Positions 10,110 to 18,861 of a DNA stretch of 64,000 nt are shown here, piece by piece (positions within the stretch are counted from its first letter, which is position 1; every line of letters begins with the position of its first letter). Source of the stretch: Jiangella anatolica. Its GTDB lineage: Bacteria > Actinomycetota > Actinomycetes > Jiangellales > Jiangellaceae. The position numbers and the translations under genes are program-made. The stretch lies in assembly GCF_003236295.1 (NCBI RefSeq), contig NZ_POTW01000005.1, positions 59,926 to 123,925 of the forward strand, given 5' to 3'. The notes beneath the pieces are model-generated. The model was not told where the DNA came from and did no database searches. It saw only the letters and a program-made list of their open reading frames with translations.

Positions 10110-10775
10110 ATGTCCGAGCCCATCACCATGCGCGCCTTCCACGCCGACGAGCGCACCCGCGACTGGCGGGTCGTCGGCGACGGCGCCACCGCCGTGTTCC
10201 GCACCGGCACGTTCACCGCCGGCGCGACGCTCGTCCAGGTGATCGCCGCGGCCGCCGGCGACGCCGGGCCGCACCAGCCCGACGTCGACCTGCGGCACGA
10301 CACCGTCACCGTCCGGCTTCTGACCGCCGGCCCGGACTACATGGGGATGACGACGGGCGACGTCGAGCTGGCGGTGCGGATCTCGGAGCTGGCCCGCTCC
10401 CTGGGTCACAGCGCCGACCCGTCGCCGATCCAGACCGTCCAGATCACCATGGACGCGCTGGTCAGCGCCGACGTCATGCCGTTCTGGGCGGCCGTGCTCG
10501 GCTACGAGCGGCGCCCCGACAGCCCGGACGAGGACCTCATCGACCCGCGCTGGCGGGGCCCGTCGATCTGGTTCCAGGACATGGACGCGCCCCGCCCGCA
10601 ACGCAACCGCTTCCACATCGACGTCTGGGTGCCGCCGGAGCTGGCCGAGCAGCGGGTCGCGGCGGCGCTGGCCGCCGGCGGCACCCTGGTCCGCGACGCG
10701 TCGCCGACCTGGTGGACGCTGGCCGACGCGGAGGGCAACGAGGTCGACGTCACCTGCGCGACCGGCCGGGACTGA
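10110..10775 (+). CDS. pterin-4a-carbinolamine dehydratase-like / VOC domain fusion protein
   Basis: A 221-residue two-domain protein. Residues about 8-95 resemble pterin-4a-carbinolamine dehydratase: DWRVVGDGATAVFRTGTF, then GPHQPDVDLRHDTVTVRL, the counterpart of the family HHPDIDxRY region. Residues about 105-221 form a glyoxalase/VOC module (VQITMDALVSADVMPFWAAV ... TLADAEGNEVDV). The first His of the dehydratase HH pair is replaced (GPH). The fusion is seen in other actinomycetes, but its substrate is unknown. It sits last in the hydrolase-DinB operon and is convergent with phoD, 6 nt away. Confidence 0.8.
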   Translation: MSEPITMRAFHADERTRDWRVVGDGATAVFRTGTFTAGATLVQVIAAAAGDAGPHQPDVDLRHDTVTVRLLTAGPDYMGMTTGDVELAVRISELARSLGHSADPSPIQTVQITMDALVSADVMPFWAAVLGYERRPDSPDEDLIDPRWRGPSIWFQDMDAPRPQRNRFHIDVWVPPELAEQRVAAALAAGGTLVRDASPTWWTLADAEGNEVDVTCATGRD

Positions 10776-10781
10776 CGGCGT

Positions 10782-12455
10782 TCAGCGCTGCAGATCCGCC
10801 GTCTCGTCCACGTCGTCGACGTCGTACACGGGGCCGGCGTCGCGGCTGGCCTGCGCCCGCAGCTGCGCCGTCCGCGGCTCGGCGAACTCGACGGTGACGC
10901 CGGGCCGGCCGGCCTCGACGAGGAACTCCGCCGCCGTCCGCACCGTCGCGCCGTCGGGCTGCCAGACCGTGTCGAGCAGCCGCAGCGAGCTGAGCATCCG
11001 CTCCGGCGTCACGTCGCAGACGACGTAGCCGCGCTGGTTGTCGAAGTACTTCCAGTGCGGGCTCTCCGCCGCGATCGGCTGGTAGGTGTTCTGGAACGCG
11101 ACGGGGTCGGAGTTGCCGCCGGACGAGATCGACGTTCCGGTGATCTCCGCGCCGACCACCGGCGACGACGGGTCGTCGAAGTCGGGGTGCAGGTCGGCCA
11201 CCCAGGTGCAGTGCCGGTCCCCCGTCAGCACGACCGGGTTGTTCACCGCGTCGCTGCCGAACACCTCCAGCAGCCGGCGGCGCTGCACCCGGTAGCCGTC
11301 CCAGTTGTCGAGGTCGAACGTGTCGACCTCGCCGGCGGTGCGGTCGTTCTGCGCCCACATCACCTGGTTGGCCAGCAGGTTCCAGCGAGTGCCGCCGTCG
11401 GTGAGACCGTCGACCAGCCAGCGCTCCTGCTCCTCGCCGGTCATCGTCAGCGGCTGCGTCTCGGCCTGCTCCAGCGTCGCCGGCTGGTCCGAGCGGTACT
11501 GCCGGGTGTCGACGACGTGCAGGTCGACGAGGTCGCCGAACCGCAGCCGCCGGTACAGCTGCAGGTCCAGGCCGCGCGGGCGGGACCCGCTGCGCAGCGG
11601 CATGTGCTCGTAGTAGGCCTGGAACGCGGCCTGCCGGCGGGCCCGGAACGCCTCCGGGGTCTGCTGGGCCGGGTCCTGCGGGATCTCGTCGGCCCAGTTG
11701 TTGTCGACCTCGTGGTCGTCCCAGGTGACGATCCACGGGAAGCTCGCGTGCGCGGCCTGCAGGTTCGGGTCGGACCGGTACTGGGCGTGGCGGTTGCGGT
11801 ACTGGACGAGCGACAGCGGCTCGCCGGTGCCCTCGTGGGTGCGGACGGTGGTGGTGCGCGGCACCGACTCGTAGATGTAGTCGCCGAGGAACGCGACGAA
11901 GTCCAGGTCCTCACCGGCCAAGTGGTGATAGGCGGTGAAGTAGCCGTCCTGCCAGTTCTGGCAGCTGGCGAACGCGAACCGGACGGCGGCGACGGAGCCC
12001 GCCGGCGCCGTCTTGGTGCGGCCGACCGGCGAGATGCGGCCGCCGGCGCGGAAGCGGTAGGCGTACTCGGCGCCCGCCCGCAAGCCGTCGACCTCGACGT
12101 GGACGCTGTGACCCTGCTGCGGCAGCGCGACGGCCCGGCCGCGGCGGACGACGCGGGCGAACGTGTCGTCGTCGGCGACCTCCCACTCGACGGGGAACGG
12201 CCGGTCCGGCATGCCGCCGCCGTTGAGCGGGTCCGGCGCGAGCCGCGTCCACAGCACGACGCCGTTCGGGAGCGGGTCGCCCGAGGCGACGCCGAGCGAG
12301 AAGACACCGTCCGGCAGCGCGCCGCCGGTGCCGGGCGGGGCCGCGTACGCGCCGTCGACGCGCAGGATCCCGGGGACGGAGGCCGCGGCGGCGGTGGCGC
12401 CGAGGCCGGTGAGCAGGAGACGACGGGACAGGGGACGCTGAGGGGAGACATCCAT
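10782..12455 (-). CDS. phoD: alkaline phosphatase D family protein, Tat-exported
   Basis: A 557-residue secreted phosphodiesterase/phosphatase of the PhoD family. It begins with a twin-arginine signal (SRRLLLTGLGATAAAAS) ending near the AYAAPP cleavage region. An N-terminal Ig-like domain (FSLGVASGDPLPNGVVLWTR) precedes the metallophosphoesterase core with FASCQNWQDG, FLGDYIYE, TWDDHEVDNNW and the late LTGDRHCTWVADLH metal-ligand motif. It releases phosphate outside the cell, using Ca/Fe in characterised relatives. A GGGAAG ribosome-binding site precedes the ATG. No PhoP box could be identified in the short upstream region. Confidence 0.93.
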   Translation of the reverse strand: MDVSPQRPLSRRLLLTGLGATAAAASVPGILRVDGAYAAPPGTGGALPDGVFSLGVASGDPLPNGVVLWTRLAPDPLNGGGMPDRPFPVEWEVADDDTFARVVRRGRAVALPQQGHSVHVEVDGLRAGAEYAYRFRAGGRISPVGRTKTAPAGSVAAVRFAFASCQNWQDGYFTAYHHLAGEDLDFVAFLGDYIYESVPRTTTVRTHEGTGEPLSLVQYRNRHAQYRSDPNLQAAHASFPWIVTWDDHEVDNNWADEIPQDPAQQTPEAFRARRQAAFQAYYEHMPLRSGSRPRGLDLQLYRRLRFGDLVDLHVVDTRQYRSDQPATLEQAETQPLTMTGEEQERWLVDGLTDGGTRWNLLANQVMWAQNDRTAGEVDTFDLDNWDGYRVQRRRLLEVFGSDAVNNPVVLTGDRHCTWVADLHPDFDDPSSPVVGAEITGTSISSGGNSDPVAFQNTYQPIAAESPHWKYFDNQRGYVVCDVTPERMLSSLRLLDTVWQPDGATVRTAAEFLVEAGRPGVTVEFAEPRTAQLRAQASRDAGPVYDVDDVDETADLQR

Positions 12456-12527
12456 GGGATCACGCTTCCCACGGGGGGTTAACGGTCGGTATGACGGGAA
12501 GTGACCGTCCGCTGAACGTCGGCCCGA

Positions 12528-13802
12528 TCAGCTGGGCGTCGCGTCGAGTCCGTCCAGCAGCGGCCCGGCCAGCTCACCCGCTATGGCCTCGGGCCGCTCC
12601 CGCAGCTCGCGGCCGGTCGGCAGGATGAGCCACAGTCCGCGCAGGAACATCATCACCCGCCACGGCGCGGTGGCATCCGGTTCGCGCGTTCCGGCGAGGG
12701 CCAGCACGGCCCGGGTCAGGCCGTGCACGAGGGCCGGCTCCGGCACACGGCCGCAGATCAACGTGACCAGGCCGTTCTTCGCCAATGTGATGATCAGCAG
12801 GTCGTTCTCGTCGATCCGGCCGGCGTCGATGCCGTGGGTGAGCCGCACCGTGCCCCTGCGGGCCGACGAGCGGAGAGGCCCGAAACCGGGCCAGTTGACC
12901 GTCACGCCGTACGTCACGAGAAGCCGCCCGACCTGTTCCGCGAGCTCGGTGTGGCGCGGCAGCCGTGGTCGTCGGCGCCACCGAACCGGACGAGCGACCA
13001 GGTACAAGTGGGCGTTGTTGCGACGGGTGTCGACCGGCACCGGATCGGTGGCCAGCAGCGCGACAAGGTGGCCGGCTGTTCGGTCCTCGTCAGGGTCGTC
13101 GCCGTCGGCCCCTCGCCGCTCATCCGCGTCGCGGTCGTCCGCTCGGCGACGACGCACGGCCCGAAGGACGAACAGGGCCACCACGACCGGAGCCGCGAAG
13201 ACGACGGGCGCGGGCCGCGGATAGGCACGGACGGCGACGAACGCGACGACGCCGAGCAGTACCACGGCCAGGCCCACGTCGACCCGTATCACGGGTACGC
13301 GCGCAGCCGCCGTCCACGACTGCAACTCGAGGGCCGTTCGCACCGCGATGCCGGCGAGAAAGAGGCTGAAGCCGGCGGCGATCAGGGCGAACGCGGCGTT
13401 CACGGGCACGGCGTACCGCGGGTGTGCCTCGGTCTCGAGGACGTCGCCGGACGGCAACCGCAGCCAAAGCACGTCCGCGCCGCCCGAGACCACCGTGACC
13501 TGCCGGCCGGCAGTCAGCTCGTCATCGTGGGCCTGCGATCGCAGCGTCACCTCCAGGCGCGTGCCACTCGCACGGCTCGGATTGGAGGGCTCGACGACCA
13601 GCTCCCACGTTCTCAGCCCGACCGCCCAGTAGCCGGCATCGGTGCGGGGGTCGACGACCTGCACCGTGTGCTCGGTCAAGCAGCCGTCGCCGTCGCACAG
13701 CCGCGAGTTGGCGTCGACGGCCTTCGCAACGAAGAGCGCGCAGACGAGCAGTGCGAACAGGGCGCCGACCAGCGCCGCAACGGGCCGGCCCAGATTCCAC
13801 AT
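12528..13802 (-). CDS. uncharacterised multi-pass membrane protein
   Basis: A 424-residue protein of unknown function. A first membrane helix (VAALVGALFALLVCALFVAK) follows the short N-terminus. An extracytoplasmic segment of about 100 residues has a CDGDGC pair that could form a disulfide. Three further helices lie around residues 130-220, and a charged cytoplasmic C-terminal half contains RRGTVRLTHGIDAGRIDEND. An upstream ATG-less extension exists, but the ATG at 13802 gives a clean membrane start. It is divergent from the vanX-like operon across 134 bp, so a link to cell-wall sensing is possible but not shown. Confidence 0.7.
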   Translation of the reverse strand: MWNLGRPVAALVGALFALLVCALFVAKAVDANSRLCDGDGCLTEHTVQVVDPRTDAGYWAVGLRTWELVVEPSNPSRASGTRLEVTLRSQAHDDELTAGRQVTVVSGGADVLWLRLPSGDVLETEAHPRYAVPVNAAFALIAAGFSLFLAGIAVRTALELQSWTAAARVPVIRVDVGLAVVLLGVVAFVAVRAYPRPAPVVFAAPVVVALFVLRAVRRRRADDRDADERRGADGDDPDEDRTAGHLVALLATDPVPVDTRRNNAHLYLVARPVRWRRRPRLPRHTELAEQVGRLLVTYGVTVNWPGFGPLRSSARRGTVRLTHGIDAGRIDENDLLIITLAKNGLVTLICGRVPEPALVHGLTRAVLALAGTREPDATAPWRVMMFLRGLWLILPTGRELRERPEAIAGELAGPLLDGLDATPS

Positions 13803-13846
13803 GCGTGCCCCCCAGCTCGTCGCTCTGGCGCAGAGTACCGCCCGGA

Positions 13847-13929
13847 CCCTGAGGTCAGGGATCTCGTACCCGGGGACAGCGGTCCGGCACCTCAGGTGGA
13901 GGTCCGGCACCGGCCCTGATTCCTAGCGT
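13847..13929 (+). promoter_or_regulatory. promoter of the vanX-alr-ddl operon with direct repeats
   Basis: GGTCCGGCAC occurs at 13881-13890 and again at 13901-13910, exactly 20 bp apart; the second copy covers the expected -35 region. TAGCGT (13924-13929) lies 7 nt before the vanX-like ATG. A 14-bp dyad CCCTGAGGTCAGGG (13847-13860) lies further upstream. The two-turn spacing is what a dimeric response regulator would need, and one is encoded at the end of this operon. Confidence 0.55.
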
Positions 13930-13936
13930 GCTGGTC

Positions 13937-14569
13937 ATGACGATCCTCCTGTCCGACCCGCGAGTCGCCGCCATCCCTGTCGAGGACGAGGGCGAGCCGC
14001 TGGTGGAGCTGACCGAACCGTTCGGCCCGGCCCGGGCGCGGGTGCGCGTCTCGCTCGCCCAGCGCCTCCTCCTCGCCGCCGGCCGCCTCCCCGACGGCAT
14101 CGGGCTGCGCGTGGTCGAGGGGCACCGCAGCATCGCCGACCAGCGCGCGATCATCGCCCGCTACGCCGCCGAGCTCTCGGCGACGCATCCCGGCCTGGAC
14201 CGCGACCTCGCCGAGCTGGAACGTCTCACCAGTCGGTTCGTCTCACCCGTCGCCGTCGCGCCGCACGTGGCGGGCGCCGCCGTCGACCTGACGCTGGTCG
14301 GCCCCGACGGGCGGGAGCTGGACATGGGCACCCCGATCGACGCCACGCCGGAGCAGAGCGACGGCGCCTGCTACTTCGCCGCGCGCAACATCTCCGCGAA
14401 CGCCCGCGTCCACCGCGCCCTGCTGGCCGACGTGCTCGGGTCGGCAGGCCTGGTCAACTACCCGACCGAGTGGTGGCACTGGAGCTACGGCGACCGCTAC
14501 TGGGCCCTCACGATCGGCGCGCCGGCCGCCCTCTACGGCCCGATCGGCGCGCACCTGGTGACGGCATGA
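13937..14569 (+). CDS. D-alanyl-D-alanine dipeptidase, VanX/DdpX type (M15D)
   Basis: A 210-residue zinc dipeptidase that hydrolyses free D-Ala-D-Ala. Motifs match VanX in order and spacing: Arg in EGHRS (residue 64), zinc ligands His110 and Asp117 in APHVAGAAVDL, and catalytic Glu178 with zinc ligand His181 in TEWWHW. No signal peptide is present, so it acts in the cytoplasm. The ATG is 7 nt after TAGCGT, hence probably leaderless. The racemase gene overlaps its stop (ATGA). In vancomycin resistance VanX removes D-Ala-D-Ala; in other bacteria DdpX recycles it for D-Ala. Confidence 0.88.
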   Translation: MTILLSDPRVAAIPVEDEGEPLVELTEPFGPARARVRVSLAQRLLLAAGRLPDGIGLRVVEGHRSIADQRAIIARYAAELSATHPGLDRDLAELERLTSRFVSPVAVAPHVAGAAVDLTLVGPDGRELDMGTPIDATPEQSDGACYFAARNISANARVHRALLADVLGSAGLVNYPTEWWHWSYGDRYWALTIGAPAALYGPIGAHLVTA

Positions 14570-15699
14570 GCGCCGCCCTCGCCATGGCTCCCGCACCCAC
14601 GGTCACGACGACGAAGCCCACCCTCAGCACCGACCTCGCGGCCGTCGCGGCCAACACCCGCACCCTGATGGCGCACGCGCCCACCGCCGTGCTGATGGCG
14701 GTCGTCAAGGCTGATGGGTTCGGGCACGGCGCCGCCGACGTCGCCCGGACGGCGCTCGCGGCGGGCGCGACCCGGCTCGGCGTCACCAGCGTCGACGAGG
14801 CGCTGGCGCTGCGCGCGGCCGGCATCGGCGCGCCGATCCTCAGCTGGCTCAACCCGGTCGACGCCGACTTCGCGGCGGCCGCCCATCAGCACGTCGACCT
14901 GGCCGTGCCGAGCAGGGCGCACCTGGACGCCGTCATCGCGGCGGCAAGCGGCGGCCCGGCCAGGGTGCACCTGCACCTCGACGTCGGCCTGGCCCGCGAC
15001 GGCGCCCCGCCGGCCGAGTGGGCCCAGCTGTGCCGCGCCGCCCGGCTCGCCGAGCAGCGCGGGCTGATCCGCGTCGACGGCGTCATGGGCCACCTGGCCT
15101 GCGCGGACGTCCCCGGCGACCCCTCCAACGCGACCGGCCGGACGCGGTTCGCCTGGGGCGTGGAGGTCGCCCGCGCGACCGGCCTGCGTCCCGTCCACCG
15201 GCACCTCGCCGCGACCGCCGCCACCCTCACCGACCCGCGCACGCACCACACGCTGGTCCGGGCCGGCGCCGGGCTGTACGGCATCGACCCGTCCGGGACG
15301 GTCCGGCTGCGGCCCGCGCTGACGCTGACGGCGCCGCTCGTGACCGTCCGCCGGGTCCGGGCCGGGACGCCGGTCGGCTACGGACACGCGTGGACGGCGC
15401 CGGCCGCCACGCACCTGGGACTGCTGCCGCTGGGCTACGCCGACGGACTGCCGCGGGCGGCCGCCGGACGGGCCGAGGTGCTGGTCCGCGGCCGGCGCCG
15501 CCGCGTCGTCGGCCGGTTCTCGATGGACCAGATCGTCGTCGACCTCGGCGACGACGCCGTCGAACCGGGCGAGGTCGCGACGGTGTTCGGCGGCGCCGAC
15601 GGGGCGCCCACGGCGGCCGAATGGGCGCGCTGGGCCGGGACGATCGAGCACGAGATCGTCACCGGCATCGGTCCGCGAGTGACGAGGAGGACGCGATGA
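14566..15699 (+). CDS. alanine racemase family protein (fold type III PLP enzyme)
   Basis: Interconverts L- and D-alanine (or possibly serine). The 377-residue protein has the PLP lysine in VVKADGFGHG (Lys48, usual motif VVKADAYGHG), a barrel with HLHLDVGLARDG, the second-subunit tyrosine region TPVGYGHAW, and the C-terminal FSMDQIVVDLGD typical of Alr. The altered AYG to GFG around the lysine sets it apart from housekeeping Alr. It lies between a VanX-type dipeptidase and a ligase with 4-nt overlaps on both sides, so the three are co-translated and act on one D-amino acid pool. It lacks the membrane domain of VanT. Confidence 0.88.
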   Translation: MSAALAMAPAPTVTTTKPTLSTDLAAVAANTRTLMAHAPTAVLMAVVKADGFGHGAADVARTALAAGATRLGVTSVDEALALRAAGIGAPILSWLNPVDADFAAAAHQHVDLAVPSRAHLDAVIAAASGGPARVHLHLDVGLARDGAPPAEWAQLCRAARLAEQRGLIRVDGVMGHLACADVPGDPSNATGRTRFAWGVEVARATGLRPVHRHLAATAATLTDPRTHHTLVRAGAGLYGIDPSGTVRLRPALTLTAPLVTVRRVRAGTPVGYGHAWTAPAATHLGLLPLGYADGLPRAAAGRAEVLVRGRRRRVVGRFSMDQIVVDLGDDAVEPGEVATVFGGADGAPTAAEWARWAGTIEHEIVTGIGPRVTRRTR

Positions 15700-16640
15700 G
15701 CACCGGACGAGTGGCCGTGATCGGCGGCGGGCAGAACTGCGAGCACGAGGTCTCGCTGGCCTCGGCCGCCGCCGTCGCCGGCGCGCTGGAGACCGCCGGG
15801 TACACCGTCGTCCGGCTCACCATCGAGCGCGACGGGAGCTGGCGGCACGGCGACGTCGGCTGCCCGATCGACCTCGCCGACGCCATCCAGGTGCTGAGGA
15901 CCTGCGCCGCCGCCGTCCCCGTCCTGCACGGGCCGCGCGGCGAGGACGGCACGCTGGCCGGGCTGTGCGACCTGGCCGGCGTCCCCTACGTCGGCTCCGG
16001 TGTGCTGGCCGGCGCGCTGGCCATGGACAAGTGGGCGACGAAGCTGCTGGCGGAGGACGTCGGCATCGCCACGGCGCCCGCCACGCTGCTGACCCGGTCG
16101 ACGGCGCCCGGCTACCGCTGGACCCGCCCGGTCGTCGTCAAGCCGGTCGCCGCGGGGTCCAGCCAGGGCGTCTCGCTGGCCGGCACGCCGGACGACCTCG
16201 AGCCGGCGCTGGCGGCCGCGTTCGCGCTGGATCGCCGCGTGCTCGTCGAGGACGTCGTCGTCGGACGCGAGATCGACCTCGCCGTGCTGGGCCGGCCGGA
16301 CGGGACCCGCACCGTCGCGCCCGCGCTGGAGATCGTCGCCGACGGGTTGTTCGACTACGACCAGAAGTACGGCGGCGACGCCGACTTCCGCGTCCCGGCA
16401 CCACTGTCCGACGCCGAGCGCAAGGCGCTGGAGGACGCCGCCGTCGCGATGTTCGACGCCCTCGGCTGCGCCGGCGTCGCACGCGTCGACTTCTTCCTGA
16501 CCGCCGGCGGACCGGTGCTCAACGAGGTCAACACGATGCCCGGGTTCACCGAGCAGTCGCAGGTGCCGAAGATGTTCGCCGCGGCCGGCGTCTCCTACGC
16601 CGAGCTGCTGGACCTGCTCGTCCGCGACGTCCTCGGGTGA
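15696..16640 (+). CDS. D-alanine--D-alanine (or D-Ala-D-X) ligase
   Basis: An ATP-grasp ligase of 314 residues, short for the family. N-terminal GGGQNCEHEVSLASAAAV contains the Glu of the first D-Ala site. PVLHGPRGEDGTLAG is the Ddl signature, VVKPVAAGSSQGVSLA the ATP-binding loop and LNEVNTMPGFTEQS the magnesium/ATP site. The specificity loop FDYDQKYGGDADFRVPAPL keeps the KY pair found in D-Ala and D-Ser ligases and lacks the histidine of VanA-type D-lactate ligases. D-Ala-D-Ala or D-Ala-D-Ser is therefore more likely than D-Ala-D-Lac. It is coupled by overlap to alr upstream and to a sensor kinase downstream. Confidence 0.87.
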   Translation: MSTGRVAVIGGGQNCEHEVSLASAAAVAGALETAGYTVVRLTIERDGSWRHGDVGCPIDLADAIQVLRTCAAAVPVLHGPRGEDGTLAGLCDLAGVPYVGSGVLAGALAMDKWATKLLAEDVGIATAPATLLTRSTAPGYRWTRPVVVKPVAAGSSQGVSLAGTPDDLEPALAAAFALDRRVLVEDVVVGREIDLAVLGRPDGTRTVAPALEIVADGLFDYDQKYGGDADFRVPAPLSDAERKALEDAAVAMFDALGCAGVARVDFFLTAGGPVLNEVNTMPGFTEQSQVPKMFAAAGVSYAELLDLLVRDVLG

Positions 16641-17980
16641 GAGCCGTGGTTCCATTGCTGGGACACGCCCGCACCGACCCCGCCGGAGGACCCGACATCG
16701 CCGCGTTCGACACCGTCGCGCCGCCACCCGGCCCGGGACCGGACCGCGATCCGGGCGCCGACTGGCAGGCGTGGGTCCCGGACCTCGCGGTGGCGGCGGT
16801 CGTCGCGTTCCTCGGGCTGTTCGAGGCGGCGACGGCGTGGGTCATGCCGATCAGCCGGGTCGAGCTGGCGTTCGTCGCGATCGGCACCGCCGCCGCCGTC
16901 GGGCTGAGCCGCCGGCTGCCGGCCGCAGCGCTCGGGCTGGTCTGGGCGGTGTGCGGGGTGCAACTGGTCTTCGGCATCGACCTCATGCTGGTGCAGGTGA
17001 CCATCGCCGCGGTGGCGTTCGGCACGGCCCGCTGGGGCAGCACGGCGACGGTGTGGCTGAGCGCGCTGTCGATCCCGGTCGCCGCGATGATCGTCGTCGT
17101 CATCGCCAACGCGCGCGGCCTCGGCGGCCTGGCGGACCTCGCCGGCAACGCGAGCCTCGTCGAGAGCCTGCGCGACCTCAGCATGACCTGGCAGGTCACC
17201 GGGGTCCTGGTGGGGACGGCGGCGCTCGGCGCACCGTGGCTGGCCGGGCTGGCGCTGCGGTACGGCGACCGTGCCCGCCGGTCGCGGGTGTCGCAACAGG
17301 CCGCCGAGGAGGACACAGCGCGCGCCGTCCGCGAGACCGGGCAGGCACGCGAGATCGCCCGGCTGCGCGAAGAGCAGGCGCGGCTGGCCAACGACGTGCA
17401 CGATGTGGTGGGGCACTCGCTGGCGGTGATCCTGGCGCAGGCCGAGTCCGCCCAGTACCTCGACGACCCGCAGGCGCTGAAGGAGACCATGGCGAAGATC
17501 GCGACGTCGGCACGGACCTCGCTGCGCGACGTGCGGCAGGTGCTGACCGACACCAAGCAGCCGCCGGCCCAGCCGGCCGGGCTGGAGACGCTGGTCGACG
17601 GCGTGCGGGCCAGCGGGCACGAGGTGGTGTCGACGGAGATCGGCGTGCCGCGGCCGATGCCGCCGGAGCTGGAGGTCGTCGCGTTCCGGGTGCTGCAGGA
17701 GATGCTCACCAACGCGATCAAGCACGGCCGCCGCGACGTCCCCGTCCACGTCGAACGGCACTGGGAGGGCGAGCTGCGCATCGAGGTCCGCAACGTCGTC
17801 GCCGAGTCCCCGTTCGCCGCACCCGCCGGCACCGTCGCGGGCGGCGGCGCCGGGCTGGAGGGGATGCGCCGCCGGCTGGAGTCCGTCGGCGGCCGCCTCG
17901 ACGTCCGCCGTCGCGACGAGGACGGCCGGACGACGTTCACCGCGACCGCGTGGGTGCCGGTCCGGGCGGGCGGCGCATGA
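16637..17980 (+). CDS. sensor histidine kinase, NarL-partner (HisKA_3) family
   Basis: A 447-residue kinase. Four to five predicted membrane helices (residues about 45-205) with small loops are followed by a coiled segment, the phospho-acceptor HDVVGHSLAVILAQAE (His near residue 255) and an HATPase domain (FRVLQEMLTNAIKHGRR, GAGLEGMRRRLESVGG). GTG at 16637 overlaps the ligase stop (GTGA); a second GTG at 16646 is possible. It has no large sensory domain, so it may sense within the membrane. The position after vanX-alr-ddl suggests it monitors cell-wall precursors or antibiotics; that link is inferred. Confidence 0.85.
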   Translation: MRAVVPLLGHARTDPAGGPDIAAFDTVAPPPGPGPDRDPGADWQAWVPDLAVAAVVAFLGLFEAATAWVMPISRVELAFVAIGTAAAVGLSRRLPAAALGLVWAVCGVQLVFGIDLMLVQVTIAAVAFGTARWGSTATVWLSALSIPVAAMIVVVIANARGLGGLADLAGNASLVESLRDLSMTWQVTGVLVGTAALGAPWLAGLALRYGDRARRSRVSQQAAEEDTARAVRETGQAREIARLREEQARLANDVHDVVGHSLAVILAQAESAQYLDDPQALKETMAKIATSARTSLRDVRQVLTDTKQPPAQPAGLETLVDGVRASGHEVVSTEIGVPRPMPPELEVVAFRVLQEMLTNAIKHGRRDVPVHVERHWEGELRIEVRNVVAESPFAAPAGTVAGGGAGLEGMRRRLESVGGRLDVRRRDEDGRTTFTATAWVPVRAGGA

Positions 17981-18648
17981 CCGCTGACATCCGGGTGCTC
18001 CTGGTCGACGACCAGGAGCTCTTCCGTGAGGGCGTGCGCGTCATCGTCGACGCTCAGGAAGGGATGACGGTGGTCGGCTCGGCCGGCGACGGGCTGGAGG
18101 CGGTCCGCCTCGTCGACCAGCTCTCCCCCGACGTCATCCTCATGGACATCCGGATGCCCGACATGGACGGCGTCGAGGCGACCCGGCAGATCTTCCTGCC
18201 CGACCGCGTCTCGCGGCGGCCGAACCCGGTGCGCGTCGTCGTGCTGACGACGTTCAACCTCGACGACCGCGCGGCGACGGCGATCCGCTACGGCGCCAGC
18301 GGGTTCCTGCTCAAGGACACGACGCCGCTGCAGCTGCGCGACGCGATCCGCACCGTCCACGCCGGCAACGCGGTGCTGGCGCCGCAGGACCTCGCGACGC
18401 TGCTGGAGGGCCAGTACCGGTCCCGCTCCGCGGTGCCGTCGGCGTACCTGTCGCTGACGGACAAGGAGCGCGAGGTGTTCACGGCGGTCGCGCGCGGGCT
18501 GTCCAACACCGAGATCGCCGGGCTCGTCTTCGCCAGCGAGTCGACCGTGAAAACGCACGTCGGCGCGATCCTGCGCAAGCTGGCGCTGCGCGACCGCGTC
18601 CAGATCGTCGTCTTCGCCCACGAGCACGGACTGCTCGACGCGCGTTGA
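17977..18648 (+). CDS. NarL/FixJ-family response regulator
   Basis: A 223-residue regulator. The receiver domain has acidic residues Asp11/Asp12, phospho-acceptor Asp57 in VILMDIRMPDMDG, the TTF switch and Lys in FLLKDTTP. A LuxR-type helix-turn-helix (LTDKEREVFTAVARGLSNTE, then STVKTHVGAIL) follows from about residue 155. ATG overlaps the kinase stop. It is the partner of the preceding kinase and the best candidate to bind the 20-bp spaced GGTCCGGCAC repeats in front of the operon. Confidence 0.92.
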   Translation: MTADIRVLLVDDQELFREGVRVIVDAQEGMTVVGSAGDGLEAVRLVDQLSPDVILMDIRMPDMDGVEATRQIFLPDRVSRRPNPVRVVVLTTFNLDDRAATAIRYGASGFLLKDTTPLQLRDAIRTVHAGNAVLAPQDLATLLEGQYRSRSAVPSAYLSLTDKEREVFTAVARGLSNTEIAGLVFASESTVKTHVGAILRKLALRDRVQIVVFAHEHGLLDAR

Positions 18649-18861
18649 GTCCGGCCCAGACAGCCTGACCGGCGGCAACGGTGCCGCATCGGTGTCGTTG
18701 GGGCGACAGTGATCTCACACCGTCGTCGCAGGGAGCAGGGCGATGTCAAGCGGCCTGATCAACCGCCCTGCGGATGACCAGGCCACAAACGATCTACGTC
18801 GACCACAGTCACAGGGATGGCGCCGTGATCACACCGTGACGAGGGCGGCTAGCCTGAGCCG
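18649..18861 (+). promoter_or_regulatory. spacer and promoter of the kinase-LLM fusion gene
   Basis: A 213-bp spacer. GTGATCTCACACCGT (18709-18723) recurs as GTGATCACACCGT (18825-18837), a possible operator pair. TAGCCT (18850-18855) lies 6 nt before the next ATG, suggesting a leaderless start. I see no gene in it. Confidence 0.4.

Noticed and set aside
13937..16640. A classical vanHAX glycopeptide-resistance cluster
   Set aside because: There is no D-lactate dehydrogenase and the ligase loop has KY rather than the D-lactate ligase type; the regulators are NarL-type, not VanRS (OmpR-type).
18649..18861. A small gene in the spacer before the kinase-LLM fusion
   Set aside because: No frame shows coding bias or a ribosome-binding site; repeats and a -10-like hexamer suggest regulation instead.
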